Shown: positions 8,216 through 16,812, numbered from the stretch's first letter. The stretch is DNA of 64,000 nucleotides from CAYUQT01 sp964596165 (GCA_964596165.1 CAZQTW010000011.1:53727-117726), one strand, 5' to 3'. Numbers and translations: made by a program. The notes: generated by a model not told the origin, from the sequence alone.

Positions 8216-10243
8216 ATGAAACTCACCAATATTCTCTTGTTCTTGGTGGCTGCCCTGTGTTCGATAACCGGAGGCGTCGCGGTCCTCGCCGCGGAAAGCG
8301 CGAAGGTCAAGGATGCGGAATCGGCCGCTCATGGCGGCGACGCGGCCGCGTACCAGATTGTCGACACCTACACGTACGCCGGCTTCAGCGTGGTACAGTT
8401 CAATCTCCCCGTCCTGTCACACTACTCCTACATCCTGATGAGCGACAAAGAGGCCCTCGTCGTCGATCCCGGTCGCGACATTGCGGCCTATATGGAACTA
8501 ATCCGCAAGGAGGGGCTGACGGTCAAGGGGGTATTTCTCACGCACAGTCACGCCGACTTCGTCGCGGGCCATATGGAATTCGCCAAGGCAACGGGCAGCC
8601 CGATCTACAAGAGCCCCGTGGGCTCGCCGGGCTTCACGTACAAACCGACCAAGGAAGGCTCGGTGCTCAAGGTGGGAAAGGCCACCGTCACATTCGTTGA
8701 AGCACCCGGACATACGCCCGACATGGTGTGCGGATATGTCTCGGGCTCGGCCGAACCGGGGAAGCCGGAGGTGATCTTCACCGGCGATGCGCTCTTCGTC
8801 GGAAGCATCGGACGCCCCGACCTGCTGGAGGGCACGGTGACGGCCGCGTCGCTGGCGTCGATGGCGTTCGACACCTGGCAGAACAAGCTGGCCAAGGCCG
8901 GCGACAACGCTATCATCTTTCCGGCCCACGGAGCCGGATCCTTGTGCGGGGCCCGTCTGAGCGACAAGCCGTTCTCCACCATCGGAGCGGAGAAGGCCGC
9001 GAACCCCTACGTTCAACACAAGACGCGATCCGAGTTCATCGCCGCGGTCCTCGAGGGCCTCCCCGAAGCGCCGCAGTACTTCAAACACAACGCCGCGATA
9101 AATCGAAAGGGGCCGGATCCGGTCGACTGGAACGCGCCCCTCCCGGACGAGGTTCCCGCCACCCAGGCCTTGACCGACAGCACCAAGCATTACGTCGTGG
9201 ACGTCCGCCGAAGCACCGAGTACGCCGCCGGACATATCCCCAATTCGGTCAACATCGGCCTTCGCGGCCGATTCGAAACCTGGGTGGGAACCCTGGTCCC
9301 CTGGGAGGCCAACCTGGTCCTGTGCGGCGGAACGCCGGAACTCCTCGAGTCCGTCCGACGACTTCACCGCGTGGGTTACCGCGCGGGCGTCATCACGCCG
9401 GAGAGCTGGAAGAAGGCGGGGCTGCCCTGGGCGACCAACGCCCTGGTGAAGCCTGCGGACCTTTTCGAAAAGACTCGGAACGGTACGGCGCCGCTGGTGA
9501 TCGACGTCCGTTTGCCCAACGAATGGATGGGCCTCCGCATCGGAACGGTCGTGAACCTGCCGTTGACGCACTTGAGCGAACTGTCGGCTAAGCTGGACCC
9601 GGCCCAGCCCGTCGTCACCGTGTGCAATTCCGCGTATCGGTCCAGCATGGCCGTCGGACTTCTCGAACGCAAAGGGTTCAGGCAAATAGCCTCGCTCGCC
9701 GGCGGAAGCAAGGCGTGGATCGAGGCGGGCCTGCCCGTTCACGGCGCCGAGACCGGGCAGAACCACGACGCCGGCGGTGCGAAGCAAGCAATCCGGCTGG
9801 CCGACCGTATTTCCCCGGACGACCTAAAACGACTGATGATGGACCTGCCGGGTACGTTCGATCTGGTGGACATACGGCCGGCGCCGCACTTCTTGGACTA
9901 CAACCTGCCCGGCTCGAAAAACGTGGACATCGGCGATCTACTGAACAATCCCGCCTACCTTGCGGGCGACGCGCCGTTGATCGTGGTCGATCGCGACGGC
10001 TCACTGGCCATGCAGGTCGCGGGAATCCTGTCTCAGAAAACGCAGCGACCAATCCGGGCGCTCCATGGCGGGTTGGAAGCCTTCTGGGAACAGACAGAGC
10101 GGAGGCGGGCGGTGAAGGAAGTCCCCCTTCCCCCTCCGGCAAGACCGGGGACGGCCGGCCCGGCGCCACACGCCCCTGCCGCGCCTCCGCCGACGACCCC
10201 TCAGGCCCCCGGTGTTTCCAAGAAGAAGAGTGCGGGGTGCTAG
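8216..10243 (+). CDS. Exported metallo-beta-lactamase fold protein with three rhodanese domains
   Basis: A 675-residue protein: signal peptide (1-26), metallo-beta-lactamase domain (about 47-290) with metal ligands THSHAD (110-114), a variant of THxHxDH seen in MBL-rhodanese proteins, then three rhodanese modules. The first (about 322-400) has a Cys at 370, the second (about 424-508) has an active-site-like VCNSAYRSS loop (Cys470), the third (about 532-625) has Asp592 where Cys is expected and is probably inactive. A Pro/Ala-rich linker leads to KKKSAGC. The MBL family includes persulfide dioxygenases (ETHE1/BLH type), so a role in persulfide or thiosulfate handling in the periplasm is likely but inferred. 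It starts the operon with two YeeE/YedE genes; only 3 bases separate it from the next. Confidence 0.88.
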   Translation: MKLTNILLFLVAALCSITGGVAVLAAESAKVKDAESAAHGGDAAAYQIVDTYTYAGFSVVQFNLPVLSHYSYILMSDKEALVVDPGRDIAAYMELIRKEGLTVKGVFLTHSHADFVAGHMEFAKATGSPIYKSPVGSPGFTYKPTKEGSVLKVGKATVTFVEAPGHTPDMVCGYVSGSAEPGKPEVIFTGDALFVGSIGRPDLLEGTVTAASLASMAFDTWQNKLAKAGDNAIIFPAHGAGSLCGARLSDKPFSTIGAEKAANPYVQHKTRSEFIAAVLEGLPEAPQYFKHNAAINRKGPDPVDWNAPLPDEVPATQALTDSTKHYVVDVRRSTEYAAGHIPNSVNIGLRGRFETWVGTLVPWEANLVLCGGTPELLESVRRLHRVGYRAGVITPESWKKAGLPWATNALVKPADLFEKTRNGTAPLVIDVRLPNEWMGLRIGTVVNLPLTHLSELSAKLDPAQPVVTVCNSAYRSSMAVGLLERKGFRQIASLAGGSKAWIEAGLPVHGAETGQNHDAGGAKQAIRLADRISPDDLKRLMMDLPGTFDLVDIRPAPHFLDYNLPGSKNVDIGDLLNNPAYLAGDAPLIVVDRDGSLAMQVAGILSQKTQRPIRALHGGLEAFWEQTERRRAVKEVPLPPPARPGTAGPAPHAPAAPPPTTPQAPGVSKKKSAGC

Positions 10244-10246
10244 ATC

Positions 10247-10780
10247 ATGAACACAACGCCATCGCAATCGTCATCGTCGCCGCGAGACTACATGAATCCG
10301 TACCTGGCGGGCGTCCTCCTGGGCCTGACGCTGCTGACGTCATTCCTCTTGCTCGGCGCCGGGCTGGGGGCATCCGCCGGCATCGCGCGGGCAGGCGCCT
10401 ATGTCGAAGGATGCTTTCTAAGCGCCCACACGCTGACCAGCGAGTACTTCGGGGCGTGGGGCGCCAACCCACTCCGCTACTACCTGGTCTTCATGCTGGG
10501 CGGCACGTTCCTCGGCGGGCTCTTCTCCGCGTTGCTCGGAAATCGGATCCGGCTCGGGTTGGAGCGGGGTCGTTCGGCGCCGAGCCGGCTTCGGGCCGTT
10601 TTCGCATTGGTCGGGGGAGTTGTCGTGGGATTCGCCGGCCGTCTGGCCCAGGGCTGCACGTCGGGACAGGCCCTCAGCGGCGGCGCCATGCTTCTAACGG
10701 GCAGCCTGATCTTCATGATGTGTGTCTTCGGCGGAGGCTATGCCGCGGCCTACTTCTTCCGGAGGCAGTGGCATGATTAG
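10247..10780 (+). CDS. YeeE/YedE-type sulfur transporter, first half-size subunit
   Basis: A 177-residue membrane protein with about four hydrophobic helices and the family signature GRLAQGCTSGQALSGG, with the conserved Cys137. Characterised members of the YeeE/YedE family (TsuA/YeeE, PmpA/PmpB) conduct thiosulfate or other sulfur species by relaying them between cysteines. Full-length YeeE is about 350 residues, so this is one of two half-size subunits, the other following directly. The stop overlaps the next start in the arrangement ATGATTAG, which implies translational coupling. The partner genes suggest import or export of the substrate of the exported MBL-rhodanese protein. Confidence 0.88.
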   Translation: MNTTPSQSSSSPRDYMNPYLAGVLLGLTLLTSFLLLGAGLGASAGIARAGAYVEGCFLSAHTLTSEYFGAWGANPLRYYLVFMLGGTFLGGLFSALLGNRIRLGLERGRSAPSRLRAVFALVGGVVVGFAGRLAQGCTSGQALSGGAMLLTGSLIFMMCVFGGGYAAAYFFRRQWHD

Positions 10781-11996
10781 AACATTCTATGGAATGGACG
10801 ACCTGGGGTCGCCTCAGGCCTTTCTGGCAGCCCTGCTGATCGGCTTGGCCTTCGGTTTCTCACTCGAACAGGCCGGGTTCGGCAGCTCGCGAAAGCTGGC
10901 CGGCATCTTCTACTTCCGAGACATGACCGTACTCAAGGTGATCTTCACGGCGATGGTCACCGGCATGGTGGGGCTGTCGTACTGCATGGCGATGGGCTGG
11001 GTCGGCCCCGACCAGATCTACTTCATGCCCACCGTGTATGGCGCGCAGATCGTGGGCGGCCTGCTGTTCGGCATCGGTTTTGCGATGGGAGCATGGTGCC
11101 CGGGCACGGCGGCCGTTGGCGTCGCCTCGGGCAAGTTGGACGCCCTGCTGTTCCTCGGCGGCGCCGGTCTTGGAAGCATCCTCTTCAATGAATTGTTCTC
11201 CGTCGTCAGGCCGCTCTACACATGGGGTTCCAGCGGCGTGCAGTTCGTCTGGCAAAGCCTGGGCGTCTCCCACCCCGGGTTTGCCTTCGGCCTGGCGCTG
11301 GTGGCTGTCGCGTGTTTCTGGGGCGCGGAATACATCGAACGGATACGCGTCGGCGGAGGGCGATACTTCAACAGCCCGTTCCTCAAGGCCTTCAGTCTGG
11401 CGATTCTCGTGGCGGCGGGCGGATTGTTCGTCGTCTTCCCATCGGCGGGCGTAGCCGGCCGGACATCGGAGCTGACCGGCCAAACGGGCGCAGAGCGAAC
11501 CACCGACGAAGCGGGCTTCTTGGCCGCCGTCGAGACGGGGGCCGATCATGTCGCGCCCGAACAACTCGCCGACTGGCTGATGACCGGCCGACCGGATCTG
11601 GTTGTGATCGATATCCGCACGCCCGAAGAGTACGCCGCCTTCCACATCCGGGGGGCCTCAAACATCGCCATGACCGATTTGCCGCGGCACCTGGAGCCGA
11701 GGAAGAACACCGGCATCGTAGTGCTCTACTCCAACGGCATGACGCATCCGGCGCAGGCGTCCGACGCACTGACGCGGCTCGGATTCCGGAACGTTCGCAT
11801 CCTGACCGACGGACTCGACGGTTTCATGCGGCACTGCCTCAAGCCCGTCTCGCTCCGACCCGAACCGCTGCCCCATGAGGCGGCCGCCAGGATCAGAGCC
11901 TGGCGAGCCCACTTCCTCGGGCAGCCGACGTCTCAAGGGGCAGCCGTCCACTCGACCGCCCCCACCGCACGAATCGCGGACTCAAAGCCGTCATGA
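10773..11996 (+). CDS. YeeE/YedE-type transporter subunit fused to a C-terminal rhodanese-like domain
   Basis: A 407-residue protein. Residues 1-225 form a YeeE/YedE membrane half with FSLEQAGFGSSRKLAG near residue 29 and GAWCPGTAAVG (Cys109), the second sulfur-relay cysteine of the pair. Residues about 262-350 form a rhodanese-like domain (LVVIDIRTPEEYAAFHIRGA), but the catalytic position is Ser320 in VVLYSNGMTHPAQ, so ordinary sulfurtransferase activity is unlikely; it may bind the passing sulfur species or another subunit. The ATG at 10773 overlaps the upstream stop by eight bases. Fusion of a permease half with a rhodanese domain fits the sulfur-handling context. Confidence 0.88.
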   Translation: MIRTFYGMDDLGSPQAFLAALLIGLAFGFSLEQAGFGSSRKLAGIFYFRDMTVLKVIFTAMVTGMVGLSYCMAMGWVGPDQIYFMPTVYGAQIVGGLLFGIGFAMGAWCPGTAAVGVASGKLDALLFLGGAGLGSILFNELFSVVRPLYTWGSSGVQFVWQSLGVSHPGFAFGLALVAVACFWGAEYIERIRVGGGRYFNSPFLKAFSLAILVAAGGLFVVFPSAGVAGRTSELTGQTGAERTTDEAGFLAAVETGADHVAPEQLADWLMTGRPDLVVIDIRTPEEYAAFHIRGASNIAMTDLPRHLEPRKNTGIVVLYSNGMTHPAQASDALTRLGFRNVRILTDGLDGFMRHCLKPVSLRPEPLPHEAAARIRAWRAHFLGQPTSQGAAVHSTAPTARIADSKPS

Positions 11997-12002
11997 CGTG
12001 TC

Positions 12003-12797
12003 GAGACCGCCCGCCCGGCGGAACGCCTCAGCCAACCGGATCTGCGGATCATCCAGACGCGGCCGCGGCCTTCGTACGCCGCCGGACATCTTCCGGGCAC
12101 CTTATGCCTTTCCCCCGACACCGTTCAGCGTGTCCTCGGCCGCATTTCTTCCATGTTGCTGCCCGGTGACCCGATCGCCAGGAATCTCTCGCTGATGGGG
12201 GTGACCCCACGGCACACCATCGTCATCGTCCCCGAAGACAAGTCTCACGACGCCACGCTGGTGGCGACGGGCCTGGAGCACGTCGGACACCGCCACTACG
12301 GGGTCGTTCAGGGAAGGTTCAGCAAGGGGGTGGCCGAGAAGCGGCCGGTCGACACGGCGGTGCCTCGAATCGAGCCCACTCAGTACCCTTACACGCCCGG
12401 GGCAGACTCCTGCACCGTCGACGCCGGGACGGTGCTTCGTCGCGTTCACGATCGCCGCGCAGTGATTCTTGATGCTCGACCGGCGGAGCTCTACTCCGGC
12501 GCCAAGAAGGAAGAGGCGAGGCCGGGCCATATTCCTGGGGCGCGGAACCGACCTGTTGTCGACGATGTGCCCAAGGTCGCCCGTGGTCACGCCCTCAAAC
12601 CTCTGGAGAAGTTGCACAAGGTTCACGGCGGTCTGATTCCCTCGAAAGATGCTGAAGTCGTCGTCTACTGCCGCACAGGGCATCAGGCAAGCCAGTCCTA
12701 TTTCGTCCTCAAGAACCTCCTGGGTTACACGAACGTCAAATGATACGACGGCGGCCGGTCCCAGTGGTCCGCGCGCCCGGAACTCCCGGCGGGGTAG
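12003..12797 (+). pseudogene. Two-domain rhodanese (thiosulfate sulfurtransferase), decayed at both ends
   Basis: The best open stretch from an ATG is 12153-12743 (196 codons), with a C-terminal rhodanese domain (AVILDARPAELYSG, GHIPGARN, active loop VVVYCRTGHQASQS with Cys). Recognisable rhodanese sequence extends further upstream in the same frame (LRIIQTRPRPSYAAGHLPG at about 12042-12100) but has no ATG, GTG or TTG start after the preceding gene's TGA at 11994. At the other end the frame stops at TGA 12741-12743, exactly where the family has Trp before YDG; translation beyond it continues YDGGRSQWSARPELPAG to TAG at 12795-12797. So one missing start and one Trp-to-stop change. The catalytic Cys loop itself is intact. 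It could be a recent pseudogene, or partly a sequencing error. Confidence 0.65.
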
Positions 12798-13175
12798 CTG
12801 AGGTTCAGCCGATACCGAATACAGGAGGTGAGCAAAGAAAAACACTCGCGCGGCTTGCCAAGAGCCTTACAGGACTGTCGGCGGAACTGCCCCCAAGAGA
12901 TACGAGTCTGACGCGTCGCAAGCCGCAAGGTTGCATGGATTCGACTGCACGGCCATCGGTATGTGACGTCCTACTGGCGATGTAGGACCACGATCCTTGG
13001 ACAAGATAGATACCCTCGGGACGTTCGGTACGCCCAGGATTTCTGATCCGTCTTCCCCTACTGGAGACGTTCCGCTTGTTTCCACAATCTTACCCAACGT
13101 CTTGTCGGCCACTTGGTCCCTTGCAGATGATTACCGTGTGGTAAACCATGTCCTCATTCATAAGGAGATAAGGCG
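12798..13175. other. Intergenic region, nothing recognised
   Basis: No gene, hairpin terminator or repeat was recognised in these 378 bases. The last 15 bases hold the strong ribosome site AAGGAGATAAGGCG of the next gene. Confidence 0.5.
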
Positions 13176-13640
13176 ATGAACAAACACTACGGGGCGATCT
13201 GTGGGTGTTGCATTGTACTTCTGCTGGCTGCCGAAGGACTCTGCAACAGCAGAACGGAAGATCCTATTGGCGTTGCGATTTCTCCACAGACACTCATTCT
13301 GGGAACGGATCAGGGGGGTAGAGTAACCGTCAACACCGCCATCCCCTACAGCACGGTGGATGTCGCTACGCTGGCGCTTCAAGGGGTACCCGCCGTCGGC
13401 GCCATGGCAGACAACCGTGGCGAACTGGTGGCCTTGTTTGACGAGCTTGCCGTTGAAGCAATTGTGCAGCCTCCTAAGACAACACTCACCCTGACAGGAA
13501 GCACAAAGGACGGAACACCGTTCTCGGGATCCGACACGGTTCGGGTCATCACTACAACCTGTGGACAGGGCGAGGTGGCGTCTTCGATCGCTGCGTTCTC
13601 TGCCCTCATGGGCTTGGCCGCTATCCGCCGACGAAGGTAG
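13176..13640 (+). CDS. Small exported protein, paralog of the pentad-repeat protein at 14141
   Basis: A 154-residue protein of unknown function. It has a signal peptide (MNKHYGAICGCCIVLLLAAEG), a core with EDPIGVAISPQTLILGTDQGG and TLTLTGSTKDGTPFSGSDTV, and a C-terminal Cys-Gly, hydrophobic stretch and IRRRR end typical of surface-sorting tails. The same core occurs in the next gene (DDPLGIAISPQALILGAEQSG; TLTLTGNRLDGTPFEGSDTV), so the two arose by duplication. The core looks beta-rich and Ig-like. The ATG is preceded by AAGGAG. This copy lacks the repeat tract present in the paralog. Confidence 0.8.
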   Translation: MNKHYGAICGCCIVLLLAAEGLCNSRTEDPIGVAISPQTLILGTDQGGRVTVNTAIPYSTVDVATLALQGVPAVGAMADNRGELVALFDELAVEAIVQPPKTTLTLTGSTKDGTPFSGSDTVRVITTTCGQGEVASSIAAFSALMGLAAIRRRR

Positions 13641-14140
13641 AATCGCCGGGCGGGAAACTCACGGATTGACCACCCTCCGAACGTGCGCCGAACGACCAAG
13701 GTTGCGAGTTGTTCTGCGTTTCGTTGTTCGTAGATGCAACAGAAACAGGGGGTGTAAAACGAGGCCGGTTGGTTTGTCAACTCTCTCGTTTTGTCTCGTA
13801 TTTTCACACCTTCTCGGGGGCGGGCAGACGGACCGGTTTTCCTTATGCTTCAGGTGTCTGACACTTGGTCTGTGCGTAGAAGCAGGTAGACGACCGTCAC
13901 GTATCGAATACCACGCTGTCGAGTCCGGCGGCTCGTGTAGAAGGGGCGTACTCGAGCACGAAGCGGGCTACCATCGGTGTGAGGACAGGACGGGCTCAGA
14001 GATACCGAGTTAACGACGGCATGGATCACATATACGGTGGGAGCAGCAGCTCCAGCGAGTAGTACATCGTACACGATCGGCCAAGAACAAGCGGATCGGC
14101 AACCCGTCTGGAACCGTGCATCGCAACGGAGGCAAGTCTA
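13641..14140. other. Intergenic region between the paralogous secreted-protein genes
   Basis: Five hundred bases without a recognised gene. Its end carries the ribosome site ACGGAGGC of the next gene. Both paralogs therefore probably have their own promoters. Confidence 0.5.
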
Positions 14141-14920
14141 ATGAAGAAGAACATTGCAGTTGTCTGTTTGGGAACATGTTGTCTTGCGTCTGCCGGAGAG
14201 GTGCTGGCCAACGAGAGGACCGATGATCCTCTTGGCATCGCCATATCACCTCAAGCACTGATCCTTGGGGCTGAACAAAGCGGGCGCGTAACGGTCCATA
14301 CCGACATCGCCGGGAGCACAGTGGATCGCTCCACGGTCGCTCTGGAGGGCATTCCGGCATCAAGTACCTGGGTTGATTTGAGGGGGAATCTCGTCGCAGG
14401 TTTCCCGGAGGCTGACGTCAAGGCCTTCGTCGCACCACCCGAAGCGACCTTGACGCTTACCGGCAATAGACTGGACGGGACACCCTTTGAGGGATCGGAC
14501 ACCGTTACCGTGCTGGATTCAACTGAACCCCACGCGTCGAGCATATTGGCGGAGTCTACCGGCTTCATTATCTGTGATCCCAACTGTTCCGAACCCAATA
14601 TCTGCGACCCGAACTGGTCAGGCCCCAATCGGTGTGATCCCAACCGCGCGGATCCCAATACCTGTGACCCCGACTGGTCGGGTCCTAATCGGTCTGATCC
14701 TACCAGGTCAGGTCTCAATTACTGTGATCCAAATTGTTGCGATCCCAACTGTTCAGGTCCCAATTCGTGTGAGCCGAACAGCTCAGGTCCCAACACGGTC
14801 GACCCTGACGTAGTCGATCCACTAATGGCGACGAACAGGTGTGGAGACACTGCCGTTCTCCCCCTAGCGTTAACACTGGGCATGCTGGGTCTTGTCTCGG
14901 CAATGAGGCGCAGGGCGTAG
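14141..14920 (+). CDS. Exported protein with Asp-Pro-Asn pentapeptide repeats and C-terminal sorting-like tail
   Basis: A 259-residue protein. Order: signal peptide (1-23), beta-rich core about 25-125 shared with the paralog at 13176, then from residue 145 to 229 seventeen uninterrupted five-residue units of the type CDPNx / SGPNx, and last a Cys-Gly followed by VLPLALTLGMLGL and RRRA. The repeats are rich in Asp, Asn, Pro and Cys, a composition compatible with metal or calcium binding or an extended cysteine-linked stalk, but this is inference. The tract sits between the core and the anchor, as a spacer would. A hairpin terminator follows at 14953. I know of no described family with exactly this repeat. 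Confidence 0.82.
   Translation: MKKNIAVVCLGTCCLASAGEVLANERTDDPLGIAISPQALILGAEQSGRVTVHTDIAGSTVDRSTVALEGIPASSTWVDLRGNLVAGFPEADVKAFVAPPEATLTLTGNRLDGTPFEGSDTVTVLDSTEPHASSILAESTGFIICDPNCSEPNICDPNWSGPNRCDPNRADPNTCDPDWSGPNRSDPTRSGLNYCDPNCCDPNCSGPNSCEPNSSGPNTVDPDVVDPLMATNRCGDTAVLPLALTLGMLGLVSAMRRRA
14573..14827 (+). repeat. Seventeen tandem 15-bp units coding the DPN/GPN pentads
   Basis: The 255-base tract is a perfectly phased array of 15-bp coding units. Two alternating flavours occur, CDPNx (for example tgtgatcccaac plus one codon) and SGPNx (tcaggtcccaat plus one codon). The fifth codon varies (Cys, Ile, Trp, Arg, Thr, Tyr, Ser). No frame change occurs in it. Expansion and contraction by slipped pairing in steps of 15 bp is expected. 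Confidence 0.85.
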
Positions 14921-14952
14921 GATCGCATTACAGTTGAACGGGGATTCGCAGG

Positions 14953-14988
14953 GACCCGCAGGAGATGCATCCTGCGGGTCATTTTCTT
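14953..14988 (+). terminator. Rho-independent terminator
   Basis: An 11-bp perfect stem (GACCCGCAGGA at 14953-14963 with TCCTGCGGGTC at 14970-14980), a six-base loop and then ATTTTCTT. It lies 33 bases after the stop of the pentad-repeat gene. Confidence 0.85.
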
Positions 14989-15134
14989 GTGCGCCAAGCA
15001 TGTCGCGGATCTTGGACGTGCAAGTCCTCTGCGGAGCGTAATGCCCACAACCGCGAGCCGAAGGCAGGGGTGTCCGTCGCGAGGCGAAATCTGAAGGAAG
15101 CCGTATCGGCGATTCGCATGATCGCCACAATGGC

Positions 15135-15794
15135 TTACGGCGAAGACGGCATCAGTCGGGAAGGGCAGCACCTCAACGACGGCTGACTCGTCCTCCCGAG
15201 CATGCCGCACTCACCGTCGTCCTTCTCTCCGGCCCACGATGGTTTGGCATGCTGTCTTCCGCGTTCGCGAGTCCTGTCGCAACATGCGTCGCATCCCGGA
15301 GTGCGACGTTCCTTCGGTGCCGGTTGCTGATCGCTCGATGCCGCCACGGTTCCACCACGGAAGCAACACCCCCGTCCACGGACAGGGTCGTCTGCGCAAG
15401 GAGTGGCGTCCGTGGCGGCAACCAGTCTCTTGCACTGCCACAGCGTAATCGTCGTCCCAAGGGTCAGAAATACCGCAAGGACGGCCCCCCATAACGCCCG
15501 CCCGCCGCGCGACCCCGCATCCCCGTTCGGATGCAACGGCGACAATAACCGCCGTGCTGTTTCGCAAACCCACCGCCAGTGGAGCAATACGTGAACCACC
15601 AACAAACCGCAGAGAGCAACCGCCAAGTAGAAGTGAATGTCACCCCAACCGTGCCGGTCTTTACCCAGCACGGTCAGCCATCGTCCCGTTCCCGGCGGCA
15701 AAACGTACTTGATCAGTAGTCCTGTGGTCAACAAGGCCCACAGAGTGATGAACGTCACGAGATCCACCGCAAAGTTCAACGTACTACGTGCCAT
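15135..15794 (-). CDS. DUF4405-like membrane cytochrome domain protein
   Basis: A 219-residue protein. Two early hydrophobic helices (about 9-31 and 53-71) carry His48, His54, His68 and His72, matching the DUF4405/flavinylation-associated cytochrome fold in which histidines ligate haem b in the membrane. A third helix follows near 103-119. After that the sequence becomes polar and Cys-rich (CCFRGG, CDACCDRT) and matches nothing known to me, so the last third may be a shifted frame after a mutation. The ATG at 15794 has GGGAGGAC before it. Related proteins pass electrons to exported flavoproteins; no such partner is adjacent. Confidence 0.65.
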   Translation of the reverse strand: MARSTLNFAVDLVTFITLWALLTTGLLIKYVLPPGTGRWLTVLGKDRHGWGDIHFYLAVALCGLLVVHVLLHWRWVCETARRLLSPLHPNGDAGSRGGRALWGAVLAVFLTLGTTITLWQCKRLVAATDATPCADDPVRGRGCCFRGGTVAASSDQQPAPKERRTPGCDACCDRTRERGRQHAKPSWAGEKDDGECGMLGRTSQPSLRCCPSRLMPSSP

Positions 15795-15959
15795 GGATAG
15801 GTCCTCCCCGAAAGCCGGCCAGATCCACTGTAGCCGGTCTGCTGATAAACGACAGCGCTCCGCAGTCGTTCAGAGTCGGTACCATGGATAGCGCGGTGCC
15901 GCCGCTCTACCGGCGACGGCACCACGCATCCCAGTCATGTTGCGAAAGATAATCGCCGA

Positions 15960-16340
15960 CTACTGTGATTGACAGCTACCGTCGTGAAGCCGCAGCATGT
16001 CCCCATTTCCAATACCGGCCCCCGCTGGGGCCCGTCCGCCGGAGCCGTCCTGTGCCGGAATGCCCCAGCACGACCCATCTCGCAATTGATCGCGCCGCTG
16101 AGACCGGAGTTGATCCTGGGTGGCCGCCTGTGCACACGAACCATCCGCCAAACGATCTCGATCCCGCGTCTGGAGCCGGCCACCGCTGCCCGTTGCATCC
16201 AACTCGCCATTCGACAGGCTCGCGCCTGCAAGCTTGGCAAGCTCGGGAGAGAGTGCACTGAGGCTTTCCTCATCGCACGCCGTCAGGACAAGCGAGCCCG
16301 CCACAACACAGACCGACAACCCCACAAACACCAACCTCAT
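15960..16340 (-). CDS. Small lipoprotein with repeated DGSC motifs
   Basis: A 126-residue protein. The start is RLVFVGLSVCVVAGSLVLTAC, a lipoprotein signal with the acylated Cys near residue 22. The body has the recurring motif RDxLxDGSC: DRLADGSCAQAA, DQLRDGSCWG and LRLHDGSCQSQ, plus QDGSGG. I recall similar short DGSC-repeat lipoproteins from planctomycete genomes but no described function. The ATG at 16340 is preceded by GGAGGT. The regular spacing of single cysteines suggests disulfides or metal sites in the periplasm; this is inference. Confidence 0.7.
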   Translation of the reverse strand: MRLVFVGLSVCVVAGSLVLTACDEESLSALSPELAKLAGASLSNGELDATGSGGRLQTRDRDRLADGSCAQAATQDQLRSQRRDQLRDGSCWGIPAQDGSGGRAPAGAGIGNGDMLRLHDGSCQSQ

Positions 16341-16812
16341 ACGACACCTCCAACAGAAATAAGAATAATGACTCGCCTTCACCCACTAAGCACGCGCACA
16401 CCGCTTCTCAAGCGTCCAGTCATGAATTGAACGAACATCAATGCCCCCACCTGCGGGAATTGTAGGATTTGCACAACGTGCCTGAAAATCGCCCCCTGTG
16501 GATGTAAAAACAAAATCCGATATTGCACTTAAACTATTATGATATAATGCCTTAAGTATACACGCCTGCTAGAGAGAATACCTTACTATCGGGTAATGGG
16601 AAAATGCACCTCCTGGCTTCCTATTTTACCCAAACCACCTATTTTGTTTGACAGATGCCTCTGCCATATCGTACAGCTTCATCCGAGGCATGAGCGCAAC
16701 GGGGCAACCCACCGATTCTGCGGGCAAACAGATATTCCTGGTGAAGACAGCGGCGCCCGAATGGCGGGCGCGCATTCTATTGTTGGTCCGGGCTTTGGGG
16801 AAGGAAGCAGAG
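16341..16812. promoter_or_regulatory. AT-rich divergent promoter region with a structured leader
   Basis: The stretch around 16495-16580 is markedly more AT-rich than its surroundings and contains TATAAT (in gatataatgcc), so promoters for the divergent small-protein genes likely lie here. Closer to the plus-strand gene are two inverted repeats: ATGCCTC with GAGGCAT (about 16653-16705), and GCGCCCG (16753-16759) with CGGGCGC (16765-16771). I could not fit a known riboswitch. Confidence 0.4.

Noticed and set aside
7642..8310. Stop-free minus-strand frame extending the oxidoreductase by 223 codons
   Set aside because: The Tat signal and GAGGAGG ribosome site fix the start at 7641, and the upstream translation matches nothing recognisable.
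12741..12743. TGA as recoded Trp or selenocysteine
   Set aside because: TGA ends many clear genes in the window and the position is a Trp, not a Cys, in the family.
16640..16812. Possible c-di-GMP (GEMM) riboswitch suggested by GCGCAACGGGGCAACCC and GGGCAAAC segments
   Set aside because: The conserved core order and the second stem of GEMM-I could not be fitted; only generic inverted repeats remain.
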